Under the pieces are notes generated by a model, which was given only the letters and a program-made list of their open reading frames with translations, did not search any database and was not told the DNA's origin. A stretch of DNA of 6,523 nt from an uncultured Clostridia bacterium (GTDB lineage: Bacteria > Bacillota > Clostridia > Oscillospirales > Acutalibacteraceae), in the NCBI GenBank assembly GCA_946405475.1, contig CAMJHI010000135.1, positions 1-6,523 on the forward strand, read 5' to 3'. Positions 1 through 6,195 of the stretch are shown piece by piece; within the stretch, counting starts at the first letter, position 1; each line of letters begins with the position of its first letter. The position numbers and the translations under genes were made by a program.

Positions 1-516
1 GCCGTCGACGCTCACAAAAATGATCAGATCGTTTTTGCCGTTCCGGTTCACGTCCGCGCCGTTGGACAGGATGACCATGTTCATGTTCTGTTCGGTGTAG
101 AGCTTGTCGACCTTGGTCTGATAGCCGCCGGTGGAGTGCAGCTTGGTCAGGTTCATCCCGTCGGGGTCGGCGTTGCCGTCGGCGTCACAGCGCCACGAGG
201 CGGGGATGACGCTGCCGGAAGCGAAGCCGCCGCTCCAGCCGCTGCCGCGCGCCGTGCCGTTCGTGCCGGGCTGGAAGGTCGGATCGTTTTGTTTGAGATA
301 TTCGTCGGCCGTGGGGATGTTCTTCAGCTTGAGCAGGTTCTGCAGCGCGCCGAAGATCGCGTCGTGCGCCACGCCGAAAAAGCTGTCGACCGCGTGCGCG
401 AAGCCGCTCACGGGCTTGCCTTCGGCTGCCGGGGCTTTGGCCGAAGCGGACAGACCGCAGGAAAGCACCAGCGTTGCGCTGAGCAGGATCGCCACGATTC
501 TTTTACCGAGTTTCAT
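1..516 (-). CDS. Exported protein, N-terminal part (C-terminus off the left edge)
   Basis: The reading frame runs open from an ATG at 516 to the window edge, giving 172 residues with no stop. A perfect AGGAGG lies 7 nt before the ATG, which fixes the start. Residues 1-26 form a signal peptide: basic MKLGKR, a hydrophobic stretch (about 7-22), then Ala-Ser-Ala before Lys27, a typical signal peptidase I site. Cys20 follows V-L-S, only a weak lipobox, so a lipoprotein is possible but less likely. After a linker, residues 111-120 (DADGNADPDG) and 155-163 (DVNRNGKND) resemble calcium-binding loops of EF-hand, dockerin or FG-GAP type. The last visible strand, LIIFVSVDG (164-172), looks like a buried beta strand at the start of an enzyme domain. 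It is faintly reminiscent of the N-terminal domain of neutral/alkaline ceramidase-type hydrolases, but I cannot confirm this. Function unknown; export and Gram-positive-style translation signals are well supported. Confidence 0.8.
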   Translation of the reverse strand, partial: MKLGKRIVAILLSATLVLSCGLSASAKAPAAEGKPVSGFAHAVDSFFGVAHDAIFGALQNLLKLKNIPTADEYLKQNDPTFQPGTNGTARGSGWSGGFASGSVIPASWRCDADGNADPDGMNLTKLHSTGGYQTKVDKLYTEQNMNMVILSNGADVNRNGKNDLIIFVSVDG

Positions 517-523
517 ACCGTTA

Positions 524-529
524 CCTCCT
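524..529 (-). promoter_or_regulatory. Ribosome binding site of the exported protein
   Basis: On the minus strand this reads AGGAGG, a perfect anti-Shine-Dalgarno match, 7 nt before the ATG at 516. It decides the start of the exported-protein gene. Confidence 0.85.
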
Positions 530-547
530 GAAGGTTATATTCAATTC

Positions 548-576
548 AATATATCATGCCGCAGGGGATCTTTCAA
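548..576 (-). promoter_or_regulatory. Sigma-A-type promoter for the exported protein
   Basis: On the minus strand, TTGAAA (576-571; 5 of 6 matches to TTGACA) is followed after exactly 17 nt by TATATT (553-548; 5 of 6 matches to TATAAT). The -10 box is preceded by TGA, giving an extended TGn -10 element. Transcription would begin near position 541, leaving an untranslated leader of about 25 nt that contains the AGGAGG site. The match is seen in the sequence; activity is inferred. Confidence 0.65.
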
Positions 577-611
577 GCCTTTTCGGGAATTACCCGCCAA
601 AACAAACAAAC

Positions 612-623
612 TTTTTATAAAAA
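612..623. repeat. Perfect 12-nt AT palindrome in the divergent intergenic region
   Basis: TTTTTATAAAAA is identical to its own reverse complement. It lies between the two divergent promoters, upstream of both -35 boxes. It could be an UP-like element, a binding site for a regulator or nucleoid protein, or chance in an AT-rich spacer. A second small inverted repeat, CGGG-AATTA-CCCG (584-596), and a third, ACAA-CT-TTGT (630-639), lie nearby. No regulator can be named. Confidence 0.3.
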
Positions 624-647
624 TCGCTGACAACTTTGTTAAAACTA

Positions 648-676
648 TTTACTTTTCGGGCGCAATGCTTTAGAAT
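648..676 (+). promoter_or_regulatory. Putative sigma-A-type promoter for the esterase-SPFH-SGNH unit
   Basis: TTTACT (648-653; 4 of 6 matches to TTGACA) and TAGAAT (671-676; 5 of 6 matches to TATAAT) are separated by 17 nt. Transcription would start near 683, leaving about 27 nt before the ATG at 710. A stronger -35-like CTGACA lies at 627-632 but has no good -10 box at the right distance. No promoter or terminator is evident in the gaps between the three downstream genes, so this one probably serves all of them. Confidence 0.5.
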
Positions 677-709
677 AACATCAAAGAAACGCAGAAAGCG
701 GTGTTTGCC

Positions 710-1438
710 ATGAAAGTGTTTACCGAATATTTCAGTGCCGATCAAAAGGTCAGCCTCACCGGCTATCTGCTCGACGCGTCGCCCGAAATGCCCAACATGC
801 AAACGCGCCCGGCGGTGCTCGTTATCCCCGGCGGCGGCTACCGCATGTGCTCCGACCGTGAGGCCGAGCCCATCGCCATGCTCTTCGCCAAAGAGGGTTA
901 CCACACCTTCGTGCTGCGCTACACCGTGGGCAACACGGGCGAGATCACGTTCGAGCAGCCGTTCGGCGACGCGGTGCGCGCGCTGAAATATATCCGCGAA
1001 AACGCCGAAGCGTTCGGCGTCATTCCCGACAAGATCGCCGCCATCGGCTTTTCCGCAGGCGGTCATCTGGCCAGCTCTTTGGGCACGGTCAGCGATGAAA
1101 AGCCCAACGCGCTCATCCTCGGCTATCCCTGCATCCTGCCCAAGCCCGACGGTGTGCTGAGCGTCAACGTGCCCTCCACCGATCAGTTCGTCACCGAGCA
1201 GACGCCGCCCACCTTTATTTTTTCCACGTCTGACGACGGCTGCGTTTCCGTCACCCATTCGCTTGCCTTCGCGAACGCCTGCGCCGCGCACAACGTGCCG
1301 TTTGAGCTGCACGTGTTTGAGCGCGGCAACCACGGCCTGTCGCTGGCGACCCCGGCCGTGTGCGTCAACGGCGGCAGCCCCGAGGTGGAGCAGTGGACGC
1401 AGCTGAGCGTCAACTGGCTGCGGAAATACTTCTTTTAA
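710..1438 (+). CDS. Alpha/beta-hydrolase, acetyl-esterase-like (BD-FAE/Axe type)
   Basis: A 242-residue alpha/beta-hydrolase that probably hydrolyses an ester such as an O-acetyl group on a sugar. Visible landmarks, in order: strand and oxyanion-hole loop VLVIPGGGYRMCSDRE (about 36-51), the nucleophile elbow GFSAGGH with Ser115, a STSDDGCVS loop whose Asp176 (or Asp175) is the likely acid, and ERGNHGLS with His208 as the likely base. This order and spacing match small carbohydrate esterases and the BD-FAE group; the exact substrate cannot be read. There is no signal peptide or membrane segment, so it should be cytoplasmic. I chose the ATG at 710 because AAGCGGTG (about 696-703) gives a fair Shine-Dalgarno 6 nt upstream. 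An in-frame GTG at 701 would add three residues but has no well-placed site. The SPFH gene follows 42 nt after the stop with no terminator between, suggesting co-transcription. Confidence 0.88.
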   Translation: MKVFTEYFSADQKVSLTGYLLDASPEMPNMQTRPAVLVIPGGGYRMCSDREAEPIAMLFAKEGYHTFVLRYTVGNTGEITFEQPFGDAVRALKYIRENAEAFGVIPDKIAAIGFSAGGHLASSLGTVSDEKPNALILGYPCILPKPDGVLSVNVPSTDQFVTEQTPPTFIFSTSDDGCVSVTHSLAFANACAAHNVPFELHVFERGNHGLSLATPAVCVNGGSPEVEQWTQLSVNWLRKYFF

Positions 1439-1467
1439 TTCGAGCATCCAAAAATTCACATAAAGAT

Positions 1468-1472
1468 AGGAG
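1468..1472 (+). promoter_or_regulatory. Ribosome binding site of the SPFH gene
   Basis: AGGAG lies 8 nt upstream of the ATG at 1481, in an AT-rich 42-nt gap. It fixes the start of the SPFH protein. The gap shows no hairpin terminator. Confidence 0.75.
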
Positions 1473-1480
1473 ATTAGATT

Positions 1481-2824
1481 ATGGGACTTCTGAAAGCCGG
1501 TATCGGCGCTTTAAGCGGCGCTCTCGCCGACCAGTGGCGTGAGTATTTTTACTGTGAGGCGCTCGACGCGCAGACGCTTGTCAAAAAGGGTCAAAAGCGC
1601 ACGTCCTCCCGTTCTGCCAACACCAAGGGCAGCGACAACGTCATTTCCAACGGCTCCATCGTGGCCGTGGCCGACGGTCAGTGCATGATCATCGTCGAGC
1701 AGGGCAAGGTCGTCGACCTTTGCGCCGAGCCGGGCGAATACGTTTACGACATGTCCACCGAGCCGACGCTGCTTTACGGCGGCCTGAACAAAGAAAACAT
1801 CAAAAAGAACTTTGCCGTTGTCGGCAAGCGTTTCACCTTCGGCGGCGAGCCCGCGAAGGATCAGCGCGTTTACTTCTTCAACACCAAAGAGATCCTCGGC
1901 AACCGCTACGGCACGCAGAACCCGGTGCCGTTCCGCGTGGTCGACCGCAACATCGGGCTTGACGTTGACATCGCCATTCGCTGCAACGGCGAATATTCCT
2001 ACAAGATCGTCGATCCGCTCATGTTCTACAAAAACGTCTGCGGCAACGTCGCCGACGAATACAAGCGCGACGAGATCGACAGCCAGCTCAAGACCGAACT
2101 GCTCACCGCGCTGCAGCCGGCGTTCGCCAAGATTTCCGAAATGGGCATCCGTTACAGCGCGCTGCCCAGCCACACGCAGGATCTTGCCAACGCGCTCAAC
2201 GAGGTGCTGTCTCAAAAATGGACGGAGCTTCGCGGCCTTGCCATTTATTCCTTCGGCGTCAACTCCGTCACCGCTTCCAAGGAAGACGAAGAAATGATCA
2301 AGACCCTGCAGCGCCGCGCGGTTTACCGCGACCCGACCATGGGCGCGGCCGCGATGGTCGACGCGCAGGCTGAGGCGATGACGAGCGCCGCCAAGAACGA
2401 AGCGGGCGCTTTCACCGGCTTTATGGGCATGGGCATGGCCATGAACGCGGGCGGCGGCGCCAACAATGCCGCCAACCTTTACGCCATGGGTCAGCAGCAG
2501 CCCCAGCAGCCGCCGTATCAGCAGGCTCCGGCACAGCCGCAGCAGCCCGCCGCGGGCGGTTGGGTCTGCGCGTGCGGCACGTCGAACACGGGCAAATTCT
2601 GCATGAACTGCGGTCAGCCGCAGCCTCAGCCGCAGGGCTGGACCTGCCCCAAGTGCAGCAACGTCAATCAGGGCAAATTCTGCGTCAACTGCGGCACGCC
2701 CAAGCCCGCCGGCGCTCCGCTTTACCGCTGCGACAAATGCGGCTGGACGCCCGAAGATCCCCACAATCCGCCCAGATTCTGCCCGGAATGCGGCGATCCG
2801 TTTGACGCAAATGATGCTAAATAA
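1481..2824 (+). CDS. SPFH (band 7-like) domain protein with three C-terminal zinc ribbons, YdjI type
   Basis: A 447-residue protein of the family often labelled 'virion core protein' or SPFH domain protein, related to Bacillus subtilis YdjI. Such proteins act as membrane-associated scaffolds; YdjI belongs to an envelope-stress-linked operon. Residues 1-24 form an amphipathic, membrane-binding segment (MGLLKAGIGALSGALADQWREYFY) without a true transmembrane helix. The SPFH domain spans about 25-280. An Ala/Gly/Met-rich stretch and a Gln/Pro-rich linker (about 286-357) lead to three cysteine modules: C363, C365, C374, C377; C389, C392, C401, C404; and C417, C420, C434, C437. Each should bind one zinc ion. 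The first uses a CxC knuckle, which I recall as usual in this family. Modules 1 and 2 are near-duplicates. The gene sits between two esterase genes, with 42 nt before it and 5 nt after it. Family assignment is strong; the partner and cargo here are unknown. Confidence 0.9.
   Translation: MGLLKAGIGALSGALADQWREYFYCEALDAQTLVKKGQKRTSSRSANTKGSDNVISNGSIVAVADGQCMIIVEQGKVVDLCAEPGEYVYDMSTEPTLLYGGLNKENIKKNFAVVGKRFTFGGEPAKDQRVYFFNTKEILGNRYGTQNPVPFRVVDRNIGLDVDIAIRCNGEYSYKIVDPLMFYKNVCGNVADEYKRDEIDSQLKTELLTALQPAFAKISEMGIRYSALPSHTQDLANALNEVLSQKWTELRGLAIYSFGVNSVTASKEDEEMIKTLQRRAVYRDPTMGAAAMVDAQAEAMTSAAKNEAGAFTGFMGMGMAMNAGGGANNAANLYAMGQQQPQQPPYQQAPAQPQQPAAGGWVCACGTSNTGKFCMNCGQPQPQPQGWTCPKCSNVNQGKFCVNCGTPKPAGAPLYRCDKCGWTPEDPHNPPRFCPECGDPFDANDAK
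2560..2712 (+). repeat. Duplicated zinc-ribbon coding unit inside the SPFH gene
   Basis: Two consecutive units of 26-27 codons encode GW-CxC-GKFCMNCG and GW-CPKC-GKFCVNCG. The 12-nt string GGCAAATTCTGC is identical at 2591-2602 and 2672-2683, 81 nt apart, which points to an in-frame duplication. The third ribbon (C417-C437) is diverged and longer between its cysteine pairs. Confidence 0.6.
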
Positions 2825-2829
2825 CAACT

Positions 2830-3453
2830 ATGAAAACATTTTTATTCCAGGGTGATTCCATCACCGACGCCGGCCGGAACCGTGACGAGATCGGCAAAGG
2901 CTCCCACGGCTACCCGACCTTTGTCGAGGGCAAGCTGGGCGCGCTCTATCCGAATGAGCTCATGTTTTACAACATGGGCGTGAGCGGCGACCGCATCGTT
3001 GACATGTACGCCCGCATTAAATGCGATTTTATCAACATCCGGCCGGATTATGCGTCGATCCTCATCGGTGTCAACGACGTGTGGCACGAGCTCAACAATC
3101 AGAACGGCGTGGAGGATGCGAAGTACTACCGCGTCTACCGTGATTTTATCGCCGAGGTGCTTGAAGAGCTTCCCGACTGCAAAATCATGATCCTGGAGCC
3201 GTTCGTGCTCAAGGGCTCAGGTACGCAGGGCTATTACGAGGTATTCCGCGCCGAGATCGAAAAGCGCGCCGCGAGCGCCCGCCGCATTGCCGAACAGTTC
3301 AATCTCACGTTTGTTCCGCTGCAAAAGCGGCTGGATGAGCTGACCCGCCTTGCGCCGCCTTCCTTCTGGCTGGCCGACGGCGTGCATCCCACCGCCGCCG
3401 GGCATGAGATCATAGCCGAGGCCGTGGTCGAAGCCTTCAACAAAATCAAATAG
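2830..3453 (+). CDS. SGNH/GDSL-family hydrolase (esterase)
   Basis: A 207-residue SGNH hydrolase with all four conserved blocks: block I GDSIT with nucleophile Ser10, block II NMGVSGD with Gly50, block III GVND with Gly80 and Asn82, and block V DGVHP with Asp183 and His186. Family members remove acyl groups, often acetyl, from carbohydrates or lipids. The length is normal for the compact cytoplasmic or TesA-like group. There is no signal peptide, so the enzyme probably acts inside the cell. The ATG lies 5 nt after the SPFH stop, and the preceding bases (CTAAATAACAACT) show no Shine-Dalgarno, so translation likely depends on ribosomes finishing the SPFH gene. It is the last gene before the hairpin terminator. 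This is the second unrelated serine-esterase fold in the unit, after the alpha/beta-hydrolase, which hints at a shared acylated substrate. The fold is certain; the substrate is unknown. Confidence 0.92.
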   Translation: MKTFLFQGDSITDAGRNRDEIGKGSHGYPTFVEGKLGALYPNELMFYNMGVSGDRIVDMYARIKCDFINIRPDYASILIGVNDVWHELNNQNGVEDAKYYRVYRDFIAEVLEELPDCKIMILEPFVLKGSGTQGYYEVFRAEIEKRAASARRIAEQFNLTFVPLQKRLDELTRLAPPSFWLADGVHPTAAGHEIIAEAVVEAFNKIK

Positions 3454-3459
3454 CATCAA

Positions 3460-3503
3460 ATCAAAAAGCCCGCTGATCCAAACGGTTCAGCGGGCTTTTT
3501 GAT
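3460..3503. terminator. Bidirectional intrinsic terminator between convergent genes
   Basis: A perfect 17-bp stem pairs ATCAAAAAGCCCGCTGA (3460-3476) with TCAGCGGGCTTTTTGAT (3487-3503) around a 10-nt loop. The loop can pair further (CC with GG across a T-T mismatch), leaving AAAC at the tip. The GC core is flanked by A5 and T5, so the transcript ends in a U-run on either strand. It lies 6 nt after the plus-strand SGNH gene stop and 13 nt after the minus-strand fusion-gene stop. Confidence 0.9.
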
Positions 3504-3516
3504 GCAAAACAGACGG

Positions 3517-4917
3517 TCAGTGCAGCTTTTTCCAGAGGATGTTTTTGATCTCCACTACCTCGCTGCCGTAATCCTTCATCACGTCGACCACGACGACGCG
3601 GGATTTCGGGAACTCGAGCTGCTTGACGATCTCGTGCTTTTTCTGCACGTTTTCCTTGTTTTCTCTCGGCTTGCGCCGCAGGGATTCCTCGGTGGTGAGC
3701 ATGAGCTTGATGACCAGATCGGGTTGGATCCGCACGGCCTTTTTCAGCGCTTTTTCTTCGCGCTTGGCGTAGAGCAGCGTGATCTTTTTGATCAGCCCGC
3801 TCTCGGCCTTGGGCAGCAGGTTCTCGCGGATTTTCGGGCCGTCGCAGATGCCCGCGAACTGTGTCTGCGGGTAGCGGTCGAACAGGGCGATGCCGCCGCC
3901 CACGGCGTAAACCTGCGCCCGCCGCAGCTGCCGCACGCAGCGTTTGGCGATGTGCAGCTGATCCGACAGCGCGAGCACGCCGCGCAGGGGCTTGAACGCC
4001 TTGCTTTTTGGCAGGAGCTTGAGCAGATCGCGCTGGAATGAAAAATAGTTTTCGCCGCTGCCCAGATAGAACCGGCGCACCTCTAACTTTTTGCGCAGCC
4101 AGCCCGCCATATCGCTCGTCACCTTGGTCTTTCCGGCGCCGTCCTGCCCCACAAAGGCGATCATGCACCCGCCGTTGCGCAGCCTTTTTTTTGTGAAGAA
4201 CCCCACGGAATCAAAGCTGCGCCGCTTGCGGATGGCGTAAACGGCTTTCCGGTATTTGATCTTCAGCCCGGCGAACGAGGTGTTCTTTTTGTACAGCTTT
4301 TTCAATATGCCGCGCACGCCGTCCACCGAGCAGGCTTCGTCCTTTGTCGTTTCAAACAGCGCCCGCGCGTCCTCTTCGGTCAGCCCGCATGCCTGCATGA
4401 TTTCAAGGAACGGTTCTTCCTCGATGCGGTGGATCAGGTATTGGCGGTTGCCCTCGATCTTTTTGCTGTCTGTGACGGAACCGACGGCCACGCGGCACAG
4501 CAGCAGCGCGTATTCGATCGCCGGGTTCTGCAGCCGGCACGGATTTTCCTCGGGGCAGACCGCCCGCTCAAAGCACTGCTCGTAGGGCAGAAAGGTGTAT
4601 TCGTTCAGAAAATGAGAGCCGAACACGATCTCATAATACAGGTGCAGGTGGATCATCACGCCGTGCTTTTTGTCAAAGCCAAGCCAATCCTCGATGTGAT
4701 CGTTCTGCATGTAGGACTGGGTGTAGGGGTTGATGAAATTCAGCCCGTGCAGCAGCGCGCGCATTTTTTCGCTGTCGTCGCGGTGCACGAGCATGTCGAT
4801 GTCGCCCAGACCGTTGAAGCCGTCGACGTAGTGGCAGTTCCCTTTCCAGTGCAGGTAGCGGATGCCGGCGTTCTCTAATTCACTTAACAAAGTTTCGGAT
4901 ACAGTCAGCATGAACAT
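3517..4917 (-). CDS. Nucleotidyltransferase-like / thymidylate-kinase-like fusion protein
   Basis: A 466-residue two-domain protein. The N-terminal half (about 5-210) resembles the uncharacterised nucleotidyltransferase family NTP_transf_5: HWKGN (23-27), then GDIDMLV (38-44) supplying the Asp39/Asp41 metal-binding pair, and MIHLHLY (88-94) on the following strand. The C-terminal half (about 250-466) is a thymidylate-kinase-like P-loop domain. It has Walker A GQDGAGKT (257-264), the DRY motif in LFDRYPQTQFAG (345-356), strand PDLVIKLML (399-407), and a Lys/Arg-rich lid (about 413-428). It is much longer than a housekeeping thymidylate kinase and sits last in a glycan-type operon, so transfer of a phosphoryl or nucleotidyl group to a sugar, lipid carrier or glycan is more likely than dTMP phosphorylation; this is inference. 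The ATG at 4917 overlaps the flippase stop as TAATG, with AAGGA just upstream. An alternative ATG at 4911 would remove two residues. Confidence 0.82.
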   Translation of the reverse strand: MFMLTVSETLLSELENAGIRYLHWKGNCHYVDGFNGLGDIDMLVHRDDSEKMRALLHGLNFINPYTQSYMQNDHIEDWLGFDKKHGVMIHLHLYYEIVFGSHFLNEYTFLPYEQCFERAVCPEENPCRLQNPAIEYALLLCRVAVGSVTDSKKIEGNRQYLIHRIEEEPFLEIMQACGLTEEDARALFETTKDEACSVDGVRGILKKLYKKNTSFAGLKIKYRKAVYAIRKRRSFDSVGFFTKKRLRNGGCMIAFVGQDGAGKTKVTSDMAGWLRKKLEVRRFYLGSGENYFSFQRDLLKLLPKSKAFKPLRGVLALSDQLHIAKRCVRQLRRAQVYAVGGGIALFDRYPQTQFAGICDGPKIRENLLPKAESGLIKKITLLYAKREEKALKKAVRIQPDLVIKLMLTTEESLRRKPRENKENVQKKHEIVKQLEFPKSRVVVVDVMKDYGSEVVEIKNILWKKLH

Positions 4918-6188
4918 TACTTCCTTATAAAATGGATCAGCTCGGTGACGTCCTGCTTTTTGATCAGCAGCAGGTCACGCGGCGGCGTTTTGGTTTTGCA
5001 AACGAAATAGATCAGAAAGCTCAGGCCGCAAACCGTGTAGGACACGGTCGACGCGATGGCGGCGCCGTTGATGGACCAGCGCCGGATGAAAAAGAAGTTG
5101 AGCACGACGTTGATCACGGCGGCGGTGAACAGCAGCGCAAAATTCACGTTTTTGTGGCCGTTGACCACGTTGAAGGCGTAGATCATTTTGTAAAACACCA
5201 TGCCGAGCACGCCCAGGCTGATGTTCAGAAAAACCGTGTAGGCGCCGTTGAATTCCGCGCCGTAGAAAAAGCGGATGAGCGGCCGGCCCAGCGCCGCCAT
5301 GCCCACGACGAACGCAAACGTGACCCACAGGCTCAGCCGCGTGATGCGGCACACCTCTTCTTTTGTACGCCCGCCGGCGAGCTTGGAGGTGAGGATGTCG
5401 CGCAGCGCGTCGGAAATCAGCCACAGCTTCTGCCCGAGCATCACGCCCAGCGAATAAATGCCGATGTCGGCTTTGGTGATCCCCATCCATTCCAGCATGA
5501 GGATGTCGACCTTGTAGTTGATCTCCATGAGAATGAGCGTGAGCATCGGCACGAAGCCGTAGGCGACGTATTTGCCGATGCCGTGGAAGGTCGGGCGCAT
5601 GGTTTTCAGCGGCACGTGCAGGTTCTGGATCGCCAGGATCAGCGAGGCGGCGCCGCGCACCAGCAAAAACAGGATGCAATAGAAATAATTTGCCTTCGTC
5701 AGCAAAAACAGTGCGGCCAGAAAGAGAATGTCGAAAATCTCCAATCCGATCTGCGTGGCGTTGCGCACCTTCGGGTTTTCGATCATCACCGCGTAGTTCA
5801 GTTCCTTCGCGGCGATCGACGCGGGGATCAGCACCGCCACCACGCAGGCGCTTGCGGCATGCCGGAACCAGAAAAACGCCGCAAACGCCGCGGCGATACC
5901 GGCATAGCCCAGAAAGGCCGCCAAAATGTTGTTGATGTATTCGTGATACGGCCCGACCCCCGTTTTCTTTTTGAAATAGGGGTAAGCCTGATGCATGCCA
6001 AGGCACAAAAACAGCGTCGCCAGCTCAACGTAGTTGTTGATCACCGACGCGGTGCCGCGCAGCTCCTTGCCCAGATAGCGGGTGTAGACCACGGTGTAGA
6101 CAAAGCCGATGAGCACGGAAAGCACCCGGGTCAGAACGGAAAAGCTGTAGGCGTTATTTGTGATTTTTTTGAAAAAGTGTTTTTTCAA
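4917..6188 (-). CDS. Wzx-type polysaccharide flippase (MOP superfamily)
   Basis: An integral membrane protein of about 423 residues with roughly 12 hydrophobic helices, for example about 17-36, 46-66, 86-106, 147-163, 168-188, 314-336, 348-367 and 374-396. It has charged short loops and the early signature YTRYLGKELRGTASVINNYVELA (about 35-57), typical of polysaccharide exporters of the Wzx/MOP group. Family members flip lipid-linked glycans across the cytoplasmic membrane. No ATG is available near the N-terminus. I chose the TTG at 6188 because AAGGA (6203-6199) lies 10 nt upstream and the gene then starts 7 nt after the upstream stop. A TTG at 6212 would add eight residues (MTIKDDPI) and overlap the upstream gene by 17 nt, but has no ribosome site. 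The stop overlaps the next start (TAATG). Family call is firm, start uncertain, glycan unknown. Confidence 0.85.
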   Translation of the reverse strand: MKKHFFKKITNNAYSFSVLTRVLSVLIGFVYTVVYTRYLGKELRGTASVINNYVELATLFLCLGMHQAYPYFKKKTGVGPYHEYINNILAAFLGYAGIAAAFAAFFWFRHAASACVVAVLIPASIAAKELNYAVMIENPKVRNATQIGLEIFDILFLAALFLLTKANYFYCILFLLVRGAASLILAIQNLHVPLKTMRPTFHGIGKYVAYGFVPMLTLILMEINYKVDILMLEWMGITKADIGIYSLGVMLGQKLWLISDALRDILTSKLAGGRTKEEVCRITRLSLWVTFAFVVGMAALGRPLIRFFYGAEFNGAYTVFLNISLGVLGMVFYKMIYAFNVVNGHKNVNFALLFTAAVINVVLNFFFIRRWSINGAAIASTVSYTVCGLSFLIYFVCKTKTPPRDLLLIKKQDVTELIHFIRK

Positions 6189-6190
6189 AA
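6167..6190 (-). promoter_or_regulatory. Hairpin overlapping the flippase start codon
   Basis: In the minus-strand transcript, UUUUGAAAAA (6190-6181) and UUUUUCAAAA (6176-6167) pair perfectly over 10 bp around the 4-nt loop ACAC. The proposed UUG start (6188-6186) lies inside the 5' arm. The stem is almost all A-U, so it would be weak and easily opened by ribosomes leaving the upstream gene. The pairing is seen in the sequence; a role in translational coupling is inferred. Confidence 0.4.
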
Positions 6191-6195
6191 TCGGA

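Noticed and set aside
584..596. CGGG-AATTA-CCCG considered as a terminator or operator
   Set aside because: The arms are only 4 bp with no U-run, too little to call a terminator; it is mentioned only as a weak operator candidate.
131..673. Plus-strand frames of up to 180 codons opposite the exported protein
   Set aside because: The minus strand has a perfect ribosome site, a promoter and a signal peptide. The plus-strand frames lack these and run through both promoters.
590..1459. A 289-codon minus-strand frame opposite the alpha/beta-hydrolase
   Set aside because: It is antisense to a protein with an intact catalytic triad and would run into the divergent promoter region; composition is typical of a shadow frame.
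2424..2560. GGGCATGGGCATGGCCATG repeats and CAG/CCG-rich stretch considered as a DNA repeat or phase-variable tract
   Set aside because: They encode the Met/Gly-rich segment and the Gln/Pro linker of the SPFH protein, and the units are short and irregular, so slippage is not supported.
1511..2827. A 438-codon open frame on the minus strand opposite the SPFH gene
   Set aside because: It mirrors a recognisable SPFH/zinc-ribbon protein, has low-complexity Ala/Val/Arg/His composition, and shows no domain of its own.
3461..4168. A 235-codon minus-strand frame overlapping the kinase domain
   Set aside because: It is in another frame of the same strand as the fusion protein, extremely Arg/Ala-rich, and runs through the terminator stem.
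4975..6006. A 343-codon minus-strand frame inside the flippase gene
   Set aside because: It is an alternative frame of the flippase gene, Arg/His-rich with no hydrophobic helices; the flippase frame explains the DNA.
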